DNA of 64,000 nucleotides from Brachypterus glaber (GCA_958510825.1 OY294051.1:26833265-26897264), one strand, 5' to 3'; counted from the first letter of the stretch, positions 10,549 to 20,830 are shown. Numbers and translations: made by a program. The notes: generated by a model not told the origin, from the letters alone.

Positions 10549-10641
10549 GTTAGTAAATTTTTCTGTGTGAGGTCGTATTTTGTGGACCGAAGCGGAGCTG
10601 AGGTTCATAAACACGACCGAAGACAGAAAAAAAACTTACCT
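10549..10641. repeat. CpG-containing hairpin
   Basis: GGTTAGTAAATTTTTCTGTG on the left and its partner ending in AAAACTTACC on the right enclose GGTCGTATTTTGTGG and CATAAACACGACC. The centre, ACCGAAGCGGAGCT, is GC-rich. The design (AT flanks, CpG-rich middle) matches other hairpins at 33.2, 38.0, 38.6 and 40.7 kb. Confidence 0.65.
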
Positions 10642-10670
10642 ACGAGTAGCGCATTACGTATTTCTCACTA

Positions 10671-11097
10671 CAGGGAAAGAAATTAGTGGGCTCTGCGCTA
10701 TACATTATAAGATATTTGGTAACAGTGGCAAATTATAGTGATTTAAGCTATAGATTATAAGGGACACAATAACTAATAATGTTAAAAATAAATTGGAAAC
10801 GATTATATATATATATTACAGACACGATTATATTTATTACAGGCACTATTATAAATTTACAGAAATTTTATTATATTATAAAAATTATTAGCACGGACAA
10901 TAATTAAATCTATTTAAGCTATAAATGCCATACTATTTGTTATATTTTATTATTCACTAAACAATTAAGGTATTTCATATAAATTTTTACACTGACTGCC
11001 ATAATTGTAAGAGAAAGCCTTGTATTTATATAATAAGCGATTATAATTTGCTTGGTATGTGTGTTATAGCGCTCCTAGCTATAATTTTTTTTCCGTG
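10671..11097. mobile_element. TA-flanked DNA element F, copy 1 (427 bp)
   Basis: The ends (CAGGGAAAGAAATTAG on the left; complement of CACGGAAAAAAAATTATAG on the right) are bordered by TA at 10669-10670 and 11098-11099. The whole element is the reverse complement of 11735-12158, with only scattered differences such as CAGGG for CACGG at its left tip. It has no coding sequence. The 61-codon frame at 11048-11233 begins inside it and is incidental. Confidence 0.9.
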
Positions 11098-11559
11098 TAC
11101 CAAGGAGTTAAAATCGTATTTTATTACTAATATTTTTGACATTTGTATGTGTGAGAATTCTAAAACTTATTTTTTTATGGAATCACTCTATAAAATTAAG
11201 AATAGTAGTCTTGTGTCTGGGTGTCCCCCTTAGGTAAGTGTCGGACACTTCATGTCCTTTAGCGGTAAGACGTTTTTTTCTGTCTAGTTACGGTTTTTTT
11301 TGTACTGGTTCTATTGATTTCATCTATCACTACTAAGTGTGATTAATATAGTACTTTCCATTACTGCCGGTTTTTTTATTAAGTAATGTCAACTTACCTA
11401 GGTGGTAGTGAGAAAAGGAGTTTTTATTTGAAACATTGGCTAGCACCCGTAATCTTCTCTTTCCAACCTGTATAAAATCGTATATGGAAAAAATTGTGAG
11501 AGTCGCCGGTGAATCTCGTGGTAGCCAACGTGTTCTCTGGAACTCCATGAACTACAGTA

Positions 11560-12608
11560 ACCATTTTTTTGCGCATTGCACTTTGATAAAGGCTGTTCTT
11601 TTATGTAATCTTTATTTGGTAATTTTAATATGGCATTATCTTTTGGGGGCAGAGTTCATGCATGGATGATCTTTTTGTTATTCAGAAGAAAACATTGCGC
11701 TGTGTATTGGATTTGGGGTATCTGGAAAGCTGTACACGGAAAAAAAAATTATAGCTAGGAGCGCTATAACACACATATCAAGCAAATTATAATCGCTTAT
11801 TATATAAATACAAGGCTTTCTTTTACAATTATGGCAGTCAGTGTAAAAATTTATATGAAATACTTTAATTGTTTAGTGAATAATAAAATATAACAAATAG
11901 TATGGCATTTATAGCTTAAATAGATTTAATTATTGTCCGTGCTAATAATTTTTATAATATAATAAAATTTCTGTAAATTTATAATAGTGCCTGTAAAAAA
12001 TATAATCGTGTCTGTAATATATATAATCGTTTCCAATTTATTTTTAACATTATTAGTTATTGTGTCCCTTATAATCTATAGCTTAAATCACTATAATTTG
12101 CCACTGTTACCAAATATCTTATAATGTATAGCGCAGAGCCCACTAATTTCTTTCCGTGTAGAGGAAAATTTAAGGAAAACAACATGCTCACTTTGTTTGG
12201 TTTGTATATTTTCGAAACAACGTTATTTTTATTTAAAAATAAAGATAAATTTGAGCACCTACGAGGTAATGAAAGAACTAGAAACAAAGACTACAACTAT
12301 CCTAGACATAGGCTAGCTACATTTGAAAAGGGTTGCTACTACTCCTCAGTATCGTTTTTTAACCATTTACCCAGTGAAGTAAAAACTATTGAAACCCTTA
12401 AACCTTTAAAAAAGGCATTACATAGTTTTTAGTTAACATGGAGCCTTATACGCTAAACGATTTTCCAAATTCTTGACAAAGTTTCTCTTTTTTTGACTAT
12501 TTTTTTCCCTAGCTTCAGTTCAGGATTTGTGTTTATTGTAACATAAATGTTGTAAGTTTTGTTCAGGAGTACTGAAAAATAAATTATATTATTATTATTA
12601 TTATTATA
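11560..12608 (+). pseudogene. LINE ORF2 C-terminal fragment, split by a transposon
   Basis: From 11665 a frame reads DDLFVIQKKTLRCVLDLGY and then ESC. This is the post-reverse-transcriptase region of a CR1/L2-group LINE. It breaks at 11735, where a 424-bp DNA element sits, and resumes in the same frame after 12160 with KFKENNMLTLFGLYIFE, YPRHRLATFEKG and FNHLPSEVKTIETL, to a TAG at 12430-12432. About 120 bases of 3' untranslated sequence end in AATAAA and a TTA repeat tail (12575-12606). The part before 11665 appears frameshifted. No catalytic YADD motif is left, so this is a dead 5'-truncated copy. It is related to 51380-52325. Confidence 0.8.
11735..12158. mobile_element. TA-flanked DNA element F, copy 2 (424 bp), inside the LINE
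   Basis: CACGGAAAAAAAAATTATAG starts the element and CTAATTTCTTTCCGTG ends it, with TA duplicated at 11733-11734 and 12159-12160. Removing one TA and the insert restores a continuous LINE frame, which shows a precise insertion after the LINE arrived. It is in inverted orientation to the copy at 10671-11097, 638 bp upstream. Confidence 0.9.
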
Positions 12609-12865
12609 ACCAGGGGCAATGTCACTTTTGCCCCAAACTTTTTTATCTGTAGATTTTTTGATATTTTATCAATAAAATATTATTCTTTAATTAAAAATAC
12701 ATAAAAAAAATTACTTTTTTGTTACACCGTAGGGCTAAGTGTTTTCGAGAAAATTGCAATTAAAGAGGCAGTTCTAATATACGTGTATAAAGACCATTAA
12801 GGCGGTCAAAGAGCTTGTGCTTAAAATGTTATATTGCGAATTATCAATGATCACATAATAATATA
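12609..12865. other. Fragment of a dispersed repeat, no gene
   Basis: TTTTGCCCCAAACTTTTTTA and the following 150 bases, with GTAACA-like and CGCAATTAAGAGG-like blocks, have a diverged second copy at about 23725-23870. The family has no visible ends. Confidence 0.5.
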
Positions 12866-12932
12866 CAGGGTGTCTATTTAAAGTGAATACTTAACTATAT
12901 ATCTACCGAGTCGGCTTCGTTGAGACACCCTG
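12866..12932. mobile_element. 67-bp TA-flanked mini-element
   Basis: CAGGGTGTCT and AGACACCCTG are exact inverted ends, flanked by TA at 12864-12865 and 12933-12934. The centre holds CCGAGTCGGCTTCG. Solo ends of the same type occur near 7380, 16590, 17060, 24450 and 37630. Confidence 0.8.
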
Positions 12933-13430
12933 TATATTGTATTTCTGCTTAAAATTCGTTGACTATACGTACAGTATTAGTTTAGTGTATGTTGTAGTTA
13001 GCAATTGAATTTCTACTACAAAATGCAGCTGTAACGAGAATGGGAAAATAAAAATCCTATCCGTTCTGTCTTTACATAATTTTCACATTTTAAGGAAAAG
13101 CATGCAGAATCATGCATAATCCATAATATATTTCAGTTACGTTGTTTTTGTCAGGTTGGTAACGCGTTTTATGGAAATCCTAAAACATCCGTTTTAAATT
13201 TATGGTTTTGTTATTCGTTGTTTTCGTTTTGAAATAATTGTAACTACACTTGCGAATATTACACGTTATGTTTACAGTACATTAAACTTATAATATCTGT
13301 TTAATGTACATTAAAATACAGACACATTTAATAATATATTATCCCTGGGTTGTATATTACTGCCAACTGTCATTTGGTTAAATTAACCATAAGGGGCGGA
13401 TTTTCAATGCACAGATAAAATGGGGCCCAC
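12933..13430. other. AT-rich DNA, no gene seen
   Basis: Short near-repeats such as TGTACATTAAAATACAGACA and TACAGTACATTAAACTTATA occur around 13270-13330. Nothing else was recognised. Confidence 0.4.
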
Positions 13431-13952
13431 ACACTGTAAATGAAAATGTGGTAATTTCACAGCAAACAAAGTAGGTCATATGTTCCAGCAAAGAAAGTGG
13501 TAAATTTAAATCAATACTGTAAATTCACTGTTATCTGTAAACATGTGAATTTTTACCTGTGATTTCACAGTAATTTAAGCAGCCAATTTAATGAGTATTT
13601 TAATTTTCATTTACGGCCTCTTGTAATTTTCGGGACTGTCTGTAAAAGTACCGGTTTTTGGACCACATGCATGAATTTTAATGGTAAATTATTGTACCGC
13701 ACTGTAAATAAAAATATGGTAATTTCACTGCAAATAAAGTATGTCATATGTTACCAGCAAAGAAAGTGGTAAATTTAAATCAGTGCTGTAAATTCACTGT
13801 TATCTATAAAAATGTGAATTTTTATTTTGGTAATTTTACTGCTATCTTTTGTAGAATGTAAGCTATAATTATGGTAATTTTCAACCAATATTGTAAAATT
13901 GCTGGGTTCTTGGACCACATGCATAAGTTTTAATGCAAAATTATTGTACCGA
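13431..13952. repeat. Two-unit tandem repeat, about 260 bp
   Basis: The unit starts with CACTGTAAATGAAAATGTGG at 13431 and again, diverged, at about 13700. Both copies contain GTCATATGTT, AGCAAAGAAAGTGGTAAAT and TTGGACCACATGCAT. Units differ by small insertions, so it is an old duplication. Confidence 0.8.
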
Positions 13953-14244
13953 CAGGAAAAGAGCTGAGATTTTACTAAACCGAGTGATACTCAGGTTAAT
14001 TTAATAAATATTGTAAGTTCACATTCTGACATGGTGAATTTGCTTTAATTATTACAGTTAATAATACTGAAAGATTGACGGACAAATTTAGAGTTCTACA
14101 GGAAAAGAGCTGAGATTTTACTAAACCGAGGAATATTGAGGTTAATTTTAATAAATATTGTAAATTCACGTTCTGACATGGTGAATTTGCTTTAATTATT
14201 ACAGTTAATGCTACTGAAAGATTGACGGACAAATTTAGAGTGCA
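13953..14244. repeat. Two-unit tandem repeat, 146 bp
   Basis: CAGGAAAAGAGCTGAGATTT begins the units at 13953 and 14099. The copies share AAAGATTGACGGACAAATTT and are nearly identical. The 78-codon minus-strand frame at 13996-14232 is the translated repeat, visible as a duplicated NLSVNLSVxLTVIIKANS-like run, and is not a gene. Confidence 0.9.
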
Positions 14245-14335
14245 TTATGTGGCCACATACCCCACGGTAACTCACGTGGGTTATCGTTAAGTTTCAATGG
14301 TGTTTCTTGACTGTGACTTACCCGTTACTCCCTCA

Positions 14336-14420
14336 TCACTCGCCCATCGCTCGCCGGTCACTCGCCCATCGCTCGCCGGTCACTCGCCCATCGCTCGCCG
14401 GTCACTCGCCCATTTCTCGC
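14336..14420. repeat. GC-rich 22-bp minisatellite
   Basis: Three full 22-bp units starting TCACTCGCCCATCGCTCGCC at 14336, 14358 and 14380, plus a diverged partial at 14402, make a CpG-rich island in AT-rich DNA. The preceding bases (CCGTTACTCCCTCATCACTC) look like a decayed unit. Confidence 0.9.
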
Positions 14421-15471
14421 TATTTAAACTGAAAAGAAAATATCTAATTTAAATCCATTTACATTGTACATAACCCTATAAATATCACTTTCAATAAAGC
14501 ACTTAAAACAGCTAAAATTTTTAAAACTTGATGCTCAAGGTCCTGTGCTGTCCTGGATTTTTATGATAACTATTTAGTACTTTTGATTGTTATGATTGGT
14601 GGTAATATTAGTTGTTTCGACCAAGGTTGCAATCATGGTATCAATTTTGAAGTTTTTCGAAATTCTTTTTCTCTTGTCACTGTCAGAAATAAATTTCGTA
14701 TTTTTTTTTGAAAATGCTTCCATAAACTTGACTTAAGCAAACAAAGTTAGTTATTATGTTATGTGTAGTTTATTTTTGCAGATATTACATAGGCATTGAG
14801 AGCTCCAAATAAGATTTTGGCTTGTGCTAGGGGCGCTCCATTAATTAAAAAAAAAAATAGTTCCAATTTTGACAGATTATACATAAAAATTTCAAATTCC
14901 TTCACGTCCAATTCCTCAGATTCTCGTCTTCTTCATACCTTTTCAAAACCATCATTACAAAAATAATTTAGCTTCTTACATTAGATTTTTATTTAAAAAA
15001 AGATATTTAGAAATTGCCGTGACATGTTATAATATAATTTAGTGATTAAATAAATACGTTTATAATAAGTGATAAATAAGTGAAAATAAATTGTGGTGGT
15101 TATTTAACAACATACAGAGACTTCTAAGGTATTTTTCAAACATGCTTTAAAATACTGCTGTAAAATGTTTGCCACTTTTTTTCGTTATGTTTGGGCAAAG
15201 CCTCAAAACATATTTTTATCAATAATTATAAAAAAATTGCAAAAGTTTATATTCTATCTGAATATTAATACGATACTTCAAATTTACGCAAAATGCCGTT
15301 TTCCACCAGAAGATCTACTTACAAAGCTAAACTAAACCTAGTAACTTTTTTGGTAGTAATTGGTTACTAATAATCAAATGAAATAGGGTATATAAACAGC
15401 CAATTATGCACTAGATTGGCAGAGTAGAATTTCTAGTCTTACTTACTTACCAATAACCTTACTCCTCAATA
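14421..15471. other. AT-rich DNA, no gene seen
   Basis: No open frame of note, no splice-like exon and no clear repeat ends were found. Confidence 0.4.
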
Positions 15472-15781
15472 CTGCCCTGCTATGACAAGTTGTCTTATCT
15501 GCAAAAATTCACTTTTTGAGATAACACACCATTGTATTGTTTTACACTAGCCCCATGTGTCTACTAAAAAGAAATGTCCTATCTAAAAACCAAATCCTAA
15601 GTATTAGCCTAAGATATTTGTCCTATGTGGAAAATTTTCAATGTTTTCTAAATTAAATTGTACTAACTGGTCTTTACTAGACGAATAAGTCAGGACTAGG
15701 ACTAACTTTACATATCTTAGTAATTTGATTGGAATTTTTAGATTATTTTGTCCTAACTTTCTCAGATAGAACAAATGTAGA

Positions 15782-15789
15782 GTGGGCAT
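15782..15789. repeat. Left 8-bp target duplication GTGGGCAT
   Basis: An identical GTGGGCAT sits at 18031-18038, immediately outside the other end of the 15790-18030 element. Confidence 0.85.
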
Positions 15790-18030
15790 TAGAGTGGTCC
15801 CCAAATTTCAAAAGGAGTTTAGGAACAATTTGAATACTTGGGTATGTAAACCCATACGACAATATATTATTTTGAACAAAAATTCAACTCGATCGCATTA
15901 CGGATACGACCGCACGGTGGTTGAAAAATTTGCGATTTCACTCATTTTACGAGATTCTTTATTTTTGAAATTCCTAATCAGCAGATTTTAAAATGTTAAA
16001 CTATTATAATTTTAAATTGTTGTCTAATACGTGTTTTTAATTTTTTTTAAATTTGACATTGATAAACCCTTGCTAAATGGTAGTACAGTGGGTCTTAATA
16101 TTAAAAATGGGGTCATTTCATCACCCTTTCTCATTTATTTTCACTTACCCCGTCTAAAGGGTTTTAAAATGTTAACGGGCACAAGGCTAAACTTCCACCT
16201 GAATACCTATAGGAAAAGCCTGCAAAATTTTGACAAAAATTTCCAAAAGCCAGTTGGAACAATTATTTTTTTTTTAATTTTGGGTATATACAATAATCCG
16301 CCATGTTGGAAAATGGCGTTCAATTTGTAATATTGCATATAACCTAAAAACGAATTATCTGATCAAAAATATTCGATTGCCAGGTAAAAGGCACGCTTGC
16401 CAAATATATGTATATACCGGGTGTTTCAGGAAGGTGGTTCACACCCCTTAACTTTTTATTTTTTTAAGTAGGATCGTGAAATTTGCAGGAGCTACATTAT
16501 GTATAATTTAGGATTTTTCGAGATGGTTAAAATTTTTTTGACACTTTCGGTTTCACCGGAAATGAATCAAACTTTCGATTTTAAATGAACACCCTGTATA
16601 TTTTTACATATTTTGATTTAAAAATCAATTCTGAGAAGAAGCATGTGTCACTTGTCAATTCTTGACGGGTCATGTCATTGGTTATTTAAATTTTCATTAA
16701 ATCTATAGTGCCTTGAATTAGCTTATTCCTTTAATTTTTTGTCTAGTATCTTAAGAAAAATACTATTTTGTTTTTTCCCAAAACTCTATATTTAATGGGC
16801 TCTTAAAAGTTCGAAAAACATACTTTGTTCCATAAGTATTTTTTTTAATGGAAAAAGGGTGGCTTATTAGGTTAAAATGAGAGAGAATTTTCTTGCGAAC
16901 ATTTTGATGCCACATTTGAATAGTTAATTTGAAAGAACTTGGTATGAAAACCCCCAAGATTTAAAATAAAAATTTAAATAAAAAATTACATGACCTGTCA
17001 AAAATTGATAAGTGACTCATGCTTTTTCTCAGAATTTATTTCTGAATCAAAAAATGTAAAAATATACAGGGTGCTCTATTTAAAAATCGAAAGTTTGATT
17101 CATTTCCAGCGAAACCGTAAGTGTAATTTTTTTTTAACAATCTCGAAAAATCCTAAATTATACATAATGTAGCTCCTGCAAAGTTCATGATCCTACTTAA
17201 AAAAATAAAGAAGTTAAGGGGTGTGAACCTTCCTGAAACACCCGGTATATACATATATTTAGCCACTGTGTCCTGAAAAAAATAAATAATGCATTTTAGT
17301 AACATTCTTCTACCTGGCAATCGGATATTTTTTGATCCGATAATTCGTTTTTAAGTTATATGCAATATTACAAATTAGTCACCATTTTCCAAGATGGTGG
17401 ATTAATGTATATACCCAATATTAAAAATAAAAATTGCTTCCAACTGGCTTTTGGAAATTTTTGTCAAAATTTGACTCTTGAACACTTTTTGAAGATAGTT
17501 TCCCTTTGATGCTGCGAAAAATGTGGTAATATCTTGTGTTTTTTAACATAAATCTATTTTGCGCGACCTCTAAACGTTTTTGGATTGGGCCAACATTTTG
17601 CAGGCCTTTCCAATAGGTATTCAGGTGCAAGCTTAGCCTTGTGCCCGTTAACATTTTAAAACCCGTTAGATGGGGTAAGTGAAAATAAATGAGAAAGGGT
17701 GATGAAATGACCCCATTTTTAATATTAAGACCCACTGTACTATCATTTAGGAAGGGTTTATCAATGGTAAATTTTAAACAAATTAAAAGCACGTATTAGG
17801 CAAAAATTTAAAATTATAATAGTTTAATATTTTAAAATCTGGTGATTAGGAGTTTCAAAAATAAAGAAGCTCGTAAAATGACTGAAATTGCAAATTTTTC
17901 AACCACTGTGCGGTCGTATCCGTAATGCGATCGGGTTGAATTTTTGTTCAAAATATATTGTCATATGGGTCTACATACCCATGCATTCAAATTGTTTCTA
18001 AACCCCTTTTAAAATTTGGGGACCACTCTA
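15790..18030. mobile_element. 2.24-kb hAT-like foldback element
   Basis: The element begins TAGAGTGGTCCCCAAATTT and ends with the complement, AAATTTGGGGACCACTCTA. An 8-bp duplication flanks it, and TAGAG fits the YARNG end of hAT transposons. The arms are about 630 bp (left) and 770 bp (right); the right arm has roughly 130 extra bases near 17470-17600. The centre is filled by another element (16427-17245). Both arms carry a similar open frame (16031-16330 +; 17421-17792 -) with STVGLNIKNGVISSPFLIYF. No transposase domain is recognisable, so movement would depend on enzyme from elsewhere. Confidence 0.85.
16427..17245. mobile_element. TA-flanked foldback element inside the hAT-like one
   Basis: CCGGGTGTTTCAGGAAGGTG and the complementary end ACCTTCCTGAAACACCCGG are bordered by TA at 16425-16426 and 17246-17247. 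The arms continue through GTAGGATC, GAGCTACATTATGTATAATT and a pair of AACACCCTGTATA/TATACAGGGTG motifs. It has no gene. Confidence 0.85.
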
Positions 18031-18038
18031 GTGGGCAT
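18031..18038. repeat. Right 8-bp target duplication GTGGGCAT
   Basis: Exact partner of 15782-15789. Confidence 0.85.
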
Positions 18039-18235
18039 GCAAACCGGGTTAAATCCATATAAGTACACCGAATTGGAGTAAATCGTGAAAATGTTGTCAC
18101 GTTAGGTCTCTTTAAAATTTCATGGGAACGATAACATCTTAGTGATGACATTTTTAAGAAGTTATAATAACCTGATTTTTGTGAATTTACTGTAAGCCAT
18201 TTGGATGTTATACAAAAAACTATTTTGGATTTAAC

Positions 18236-18440
18236 CCGTTACGATTAATCAATCTAAATTTATCACAATTTTAAAATGTGGACAGGGTGATCGTGTGATA
18301 CATTATTTTACAGCTTATAAAATGCTCTATTTAACTGTATATTTTTTATTTTTAAAATATTTTTTTAATTTTTAAATTTTTTTTGCTAAAAAAATCGACT
18401 TTTTAAGTTTTTTTTTTGTAAATTTATATTTATATCAATT
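18236..18440. repeat. Partial copy of foldback family D
   Basis: TTTTAAAATGTGGACAGGGT, GTGATACATTATTTTA and CTTATAAAATGCTCTATTTA correspond to one arm of 8193-8911. Neither end is present here. It lies inside the outer foldback, so it is a further layer of nesting. Confidence 0.65.
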
Positions 18441-18905
18441 AAAATTAGTTTAAAAGTATTTAGTTTAATACGGAACAACATGATGAGAAATATTAATAGA
18501 AAACTGCAGTGCGAAGTGCTGCAGTGGTAGATAATGAGATTTTAATTGGATTTAATACGTTTTGCTTGATTTGGCAGATTTCAGGGCCAAAGAAGGCTGG
18601 ATTCTGAGTTCACCCATGGATGTAACTGATATACAAAATCTAAAAATCGTCATAAAAGTGGATTTAACGCGATTTGCATGCCCACTCTACAATTGCATTT
18701 AGTATAACAATTTATTTTTTTGACAAAGAAAATATATATTTTTTTTTCAAAGGATATCACGCATTTTTGATTTAAAATAAAGCGGAACCCAACGCTATAT
18801 TTATTTAAATTGCTTTCAAAAAGTGCAAACAAAAACAATAAAACTGGACATATCTCAAAATATCTAATTTGCAGATAGGACAACTTGTCTTAGCTGGGCA
18901 GAATA

Positions 18906-19788
18906 ACCCTTTGTTCCGGAAATCATTAAAAGTGGCTAACTGGGTGCATTTATTGCGAAGTAGGGTTATTGCTGAGTATGAGTGTTACACAATGTTTTTA
19001 AAAAGTAGGGATTTTAGAGAGTAGGGCAGTTAGGAGTAGAGATGTTAGTCTGTCGCTAAGTGTATTATTATGTATCTGTAACTGGTGTAGGGATGCACAA
19101 AATTAATTAAAATTTAAGAATAATTGTCCTTTAGGCTCTTGGTAGAAACAGATTATTTTGTCTACTACAACAAAAAAAAAGGATTTTCGGTTTTATCTGT
19201 TTTTGGATATATATTCTATTCATACATGAATAGAACCGAAAAGCCTTTTTTTGCAGATACGACATTTTGTCTTAGTACTGCAGTGTAATCATGTCTGATT
19301 CCAGAAGACTATGTAAGAAGCCCATTTCGCGAATGGAATAAAAATCAAAATACGTCTTCTATTTTTACTTTTATAAATTTTATTTTCCAATAGAACATTT
19401 TATTTCTTTCTTACGTCTAACTCGAATAAAAATTTTATTGAAAAACATTGTAAAAATAATGTTAGCTAAGGAAAATATGCAAGGTATTAAGTAAAACTAT
19501 TAACCCTTTCAGTCCCAATAGTTCACTAAGCAAACCAGCAGTGAAAAAGCAAAATGCTAAATTATTTTATTAAAAGAAAAAGTGACACTTTATTTGACGA
19601 GTGTTAATTTGATAGACGATCTGGAGTTTATCAAAATAAATTGAGCCAATTAAAATAGGTATATTTTTATGCCGTTTGCTGACTTTTTAAATTACTTTTT
19701 GATAGTGGTAAATTTACTTTTTGACAGGTCTTAAGGTAAAAAAAGGTTAGGAGAAAAAGCCACGTTTTTGATAATCACTTTGAACGAG
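18906..19788. other. Repeat-derived DNA, no gene seen
   Basis: Around 19140-19290 an imperfect inverted pair flanks ATTCTATTCATACATGAATAGA, with GGATTTTCGGTTTTATCTG facing AGAACCGAAAAGCC. The two sides carry TTTTGTC and GATACGACATTTTGTC motifs like the outer foldback ends at 15.5 kb. The rest shows nothing. Confidence 0.4.
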
Positions 19789-19796
19789 AGGCGATT

Positions 19797-20003
19797 CACT
19801 CTAAATTGGAAGTACTTCCGAAGTACCTGGAAGTACTAAGTACCTGGATGTACTTCCAAGTAACTAGGACATACTTACACATACTTGTAAATACTTGGAA
19901 GTACTTGTAAATACTTGGAAGTACTTGAAGGTATCTTGGAAGTACATTGAAGTACTTGGAAGTACTTGAAATAAATCTAAAGTACTTCCAGAAATTGGAA
20001 GTA
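19797..20003. repeat. Degenerate array of palindromic AAGTACTT units
   Basis: Some twenty variants of GGAAGTACTT, spaced by about 9-10 bases, fill this block. AAGTACTT is its own reverse complement, so the array can fold on itself in many ways. A 72-codon minus-strand frame through it is a repeat translation rich in YFQV- and STSRY-like runs and is not a gene. Confidence 0.9.
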
Positions 20004-20114
20004 TGTGTACCCATAACTATTTTTATTTTATCTTAGTGTTTTTAACCCCTATTTTTATATTTGTTGATGTTTTTTGGGAAGAGGGTTAAATTGATAGTCA
20101 AACTATTTTTTTAA

Positions 20115-20156
20115 CTCGTGACGTTTCGAGGGTAGTTTCCCTCGTCCTCAGACAAA
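20115..20156 (-). ncRNA. Hammerhead-ribozyme-like motif
   Basis: On the minus strand: TTTGT, CTGAGGA, C, GAGGG, loop AAACTA, CCCTC, GAA, ACGT, C, ACGAG. Stem II is perfect; stem I pairs TTTGT with ACGAG using G-U pairs. The ACGT block is a 2-bp palindromic stem III and the triplet GTC is the classic cleavage site. Activity is inferred from form only. Confidence 0.6.
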
Positions 20157-20432
20157 AATTTAAACCCAGTTTGAATACACGTTAGAGACATACATATATA
20201 CACAATATAATAAATTAAACATTATTAAGAAATACACAATACTTTTACAATTATTACACAAACGTATCAGCTGACAGTGACAATTAAAAGAAGAAGTGTT
20301 GTTTTAATTGTCTGTCAGCTGATACGTTTATGTAATAATTTTAAAAGTATTGTGTAGTCCTTAATAATGTTTTATTTGTTATATTTCGTATATATGTATG
20401 TCTCTAACATGTATTCAAACTGGGTTTAAATT

Positions 20433-20474
20433 TTTGTCTGAGGACGAGGGAAACTACTCTCGAAACGTCACAAG
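20433..20474 (+). ncRNA. Hammerhead-ribozyme-like motif, facing copy
   Basis: TTTGT, CTGAGGA (20438-20444), C, GAGGG, loop AAACTA, CTCTC, GAA, ACGT, C (20469), ACAAG. Stem I pairs TTTGT with ACAAG with one G-U pair. Stem II has one G-U pair where the facing copy has G-C, so pairing is kept. Confidence 0.6.
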
Positions 20475-20830
20475 TTTAAAAAAATAGTTTGAGAATCATA
20501 TTAACCCTCTCCCAAAAAACATCAACAAATATTTTTATTTTATTTTTCGACGAGCGAATCGCCCTTTGCTTTTGAACTACCATGTCTTTTATAAAAAGGA
20601 CCCAGGCCAAGAGTTTGAAAATAGGAAAATTAAAAAAAGCAAAAAATAAAAAAAACTACTTCAGTTAAATGCGATGTTGGAGAGAGATACACTGTTCCCG
20701 AAACCACTAAGTTGTAGGTTGTAGTCATTTCAAACTTTTAACATGCTTCATAAAATGTTACCGAGTCGTAAAAATGTTTTAAAATAAAAATAGTTATGGG
20801 TTTATAGCTGATGGTTAAATATAATATGTA

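Larger units (their letters stand above)
15472..18901. repeat. Outer foldback of a nested set
   Basis: CTGCCCTGCTATGACAAGTT at 15472 and the complement of CTGCCCAGCTAAGACAAGTT ending at 18901 are inverted ends; AATA borders both sides. Each end continues inward with TATCTGCAAA. Its left arm is interrupted by the 15790-18030 element: the sequence before the insert (TGTAGAGTGGGCAT) continues after it with GCAAACCGGGTTAAATCC. That joined order pairs with 18653-18692 in the right arm. Confidence 0.7.
20050..20540. repeat. Foldback carrying two facing hammerhead-like motifs
   Basis: The left and right arms (about 230 bp each) start at the inverted pair TTGTTGATGTTTTTTGGGA and TCCCAAAAAACATCAACAA. 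Near the outer part of each arm lies one hammerhead-like core; near the centre are GTATCAGCTGACAGTGACAA and its complement. The pattern suits inverted terminal repeats of a Penelope-like element or retrozyme that has lost its body. Confidence 0.85.
19789..20561. repeat. Composite element with GGCGATTC inverted ends
   Basis: AGGCGATTCACTC (from 19790) and GAGCGAATCGCCC (to about 20560) face each other and enclose an AAGTACTT array (19797-20003) and a long inverted repeat (20050-20540). Whether this is one element or independent insertions cannot be decided by eye. Confidence 0.5.

Noticed and set aside
11048..11233. 61-codon frame ending near an AGGTAAGT donor-like site as an exon
   Set aside because: It begins inside transposon F, has no acceptor, and the peptide matches nothing; the donor-like site alone is not enough.
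17421..17792. 123-codon minus-strand frame as a host gene
   Set aside because: It lies wholly in an arm of the hAT-like foldback and is mirrored in the other arm, so it is element sequence.
19796..20014. 72-codon frame rich in YFQV-type repeats
   Set aside because: It is the AAGTACTT array read in one frame.
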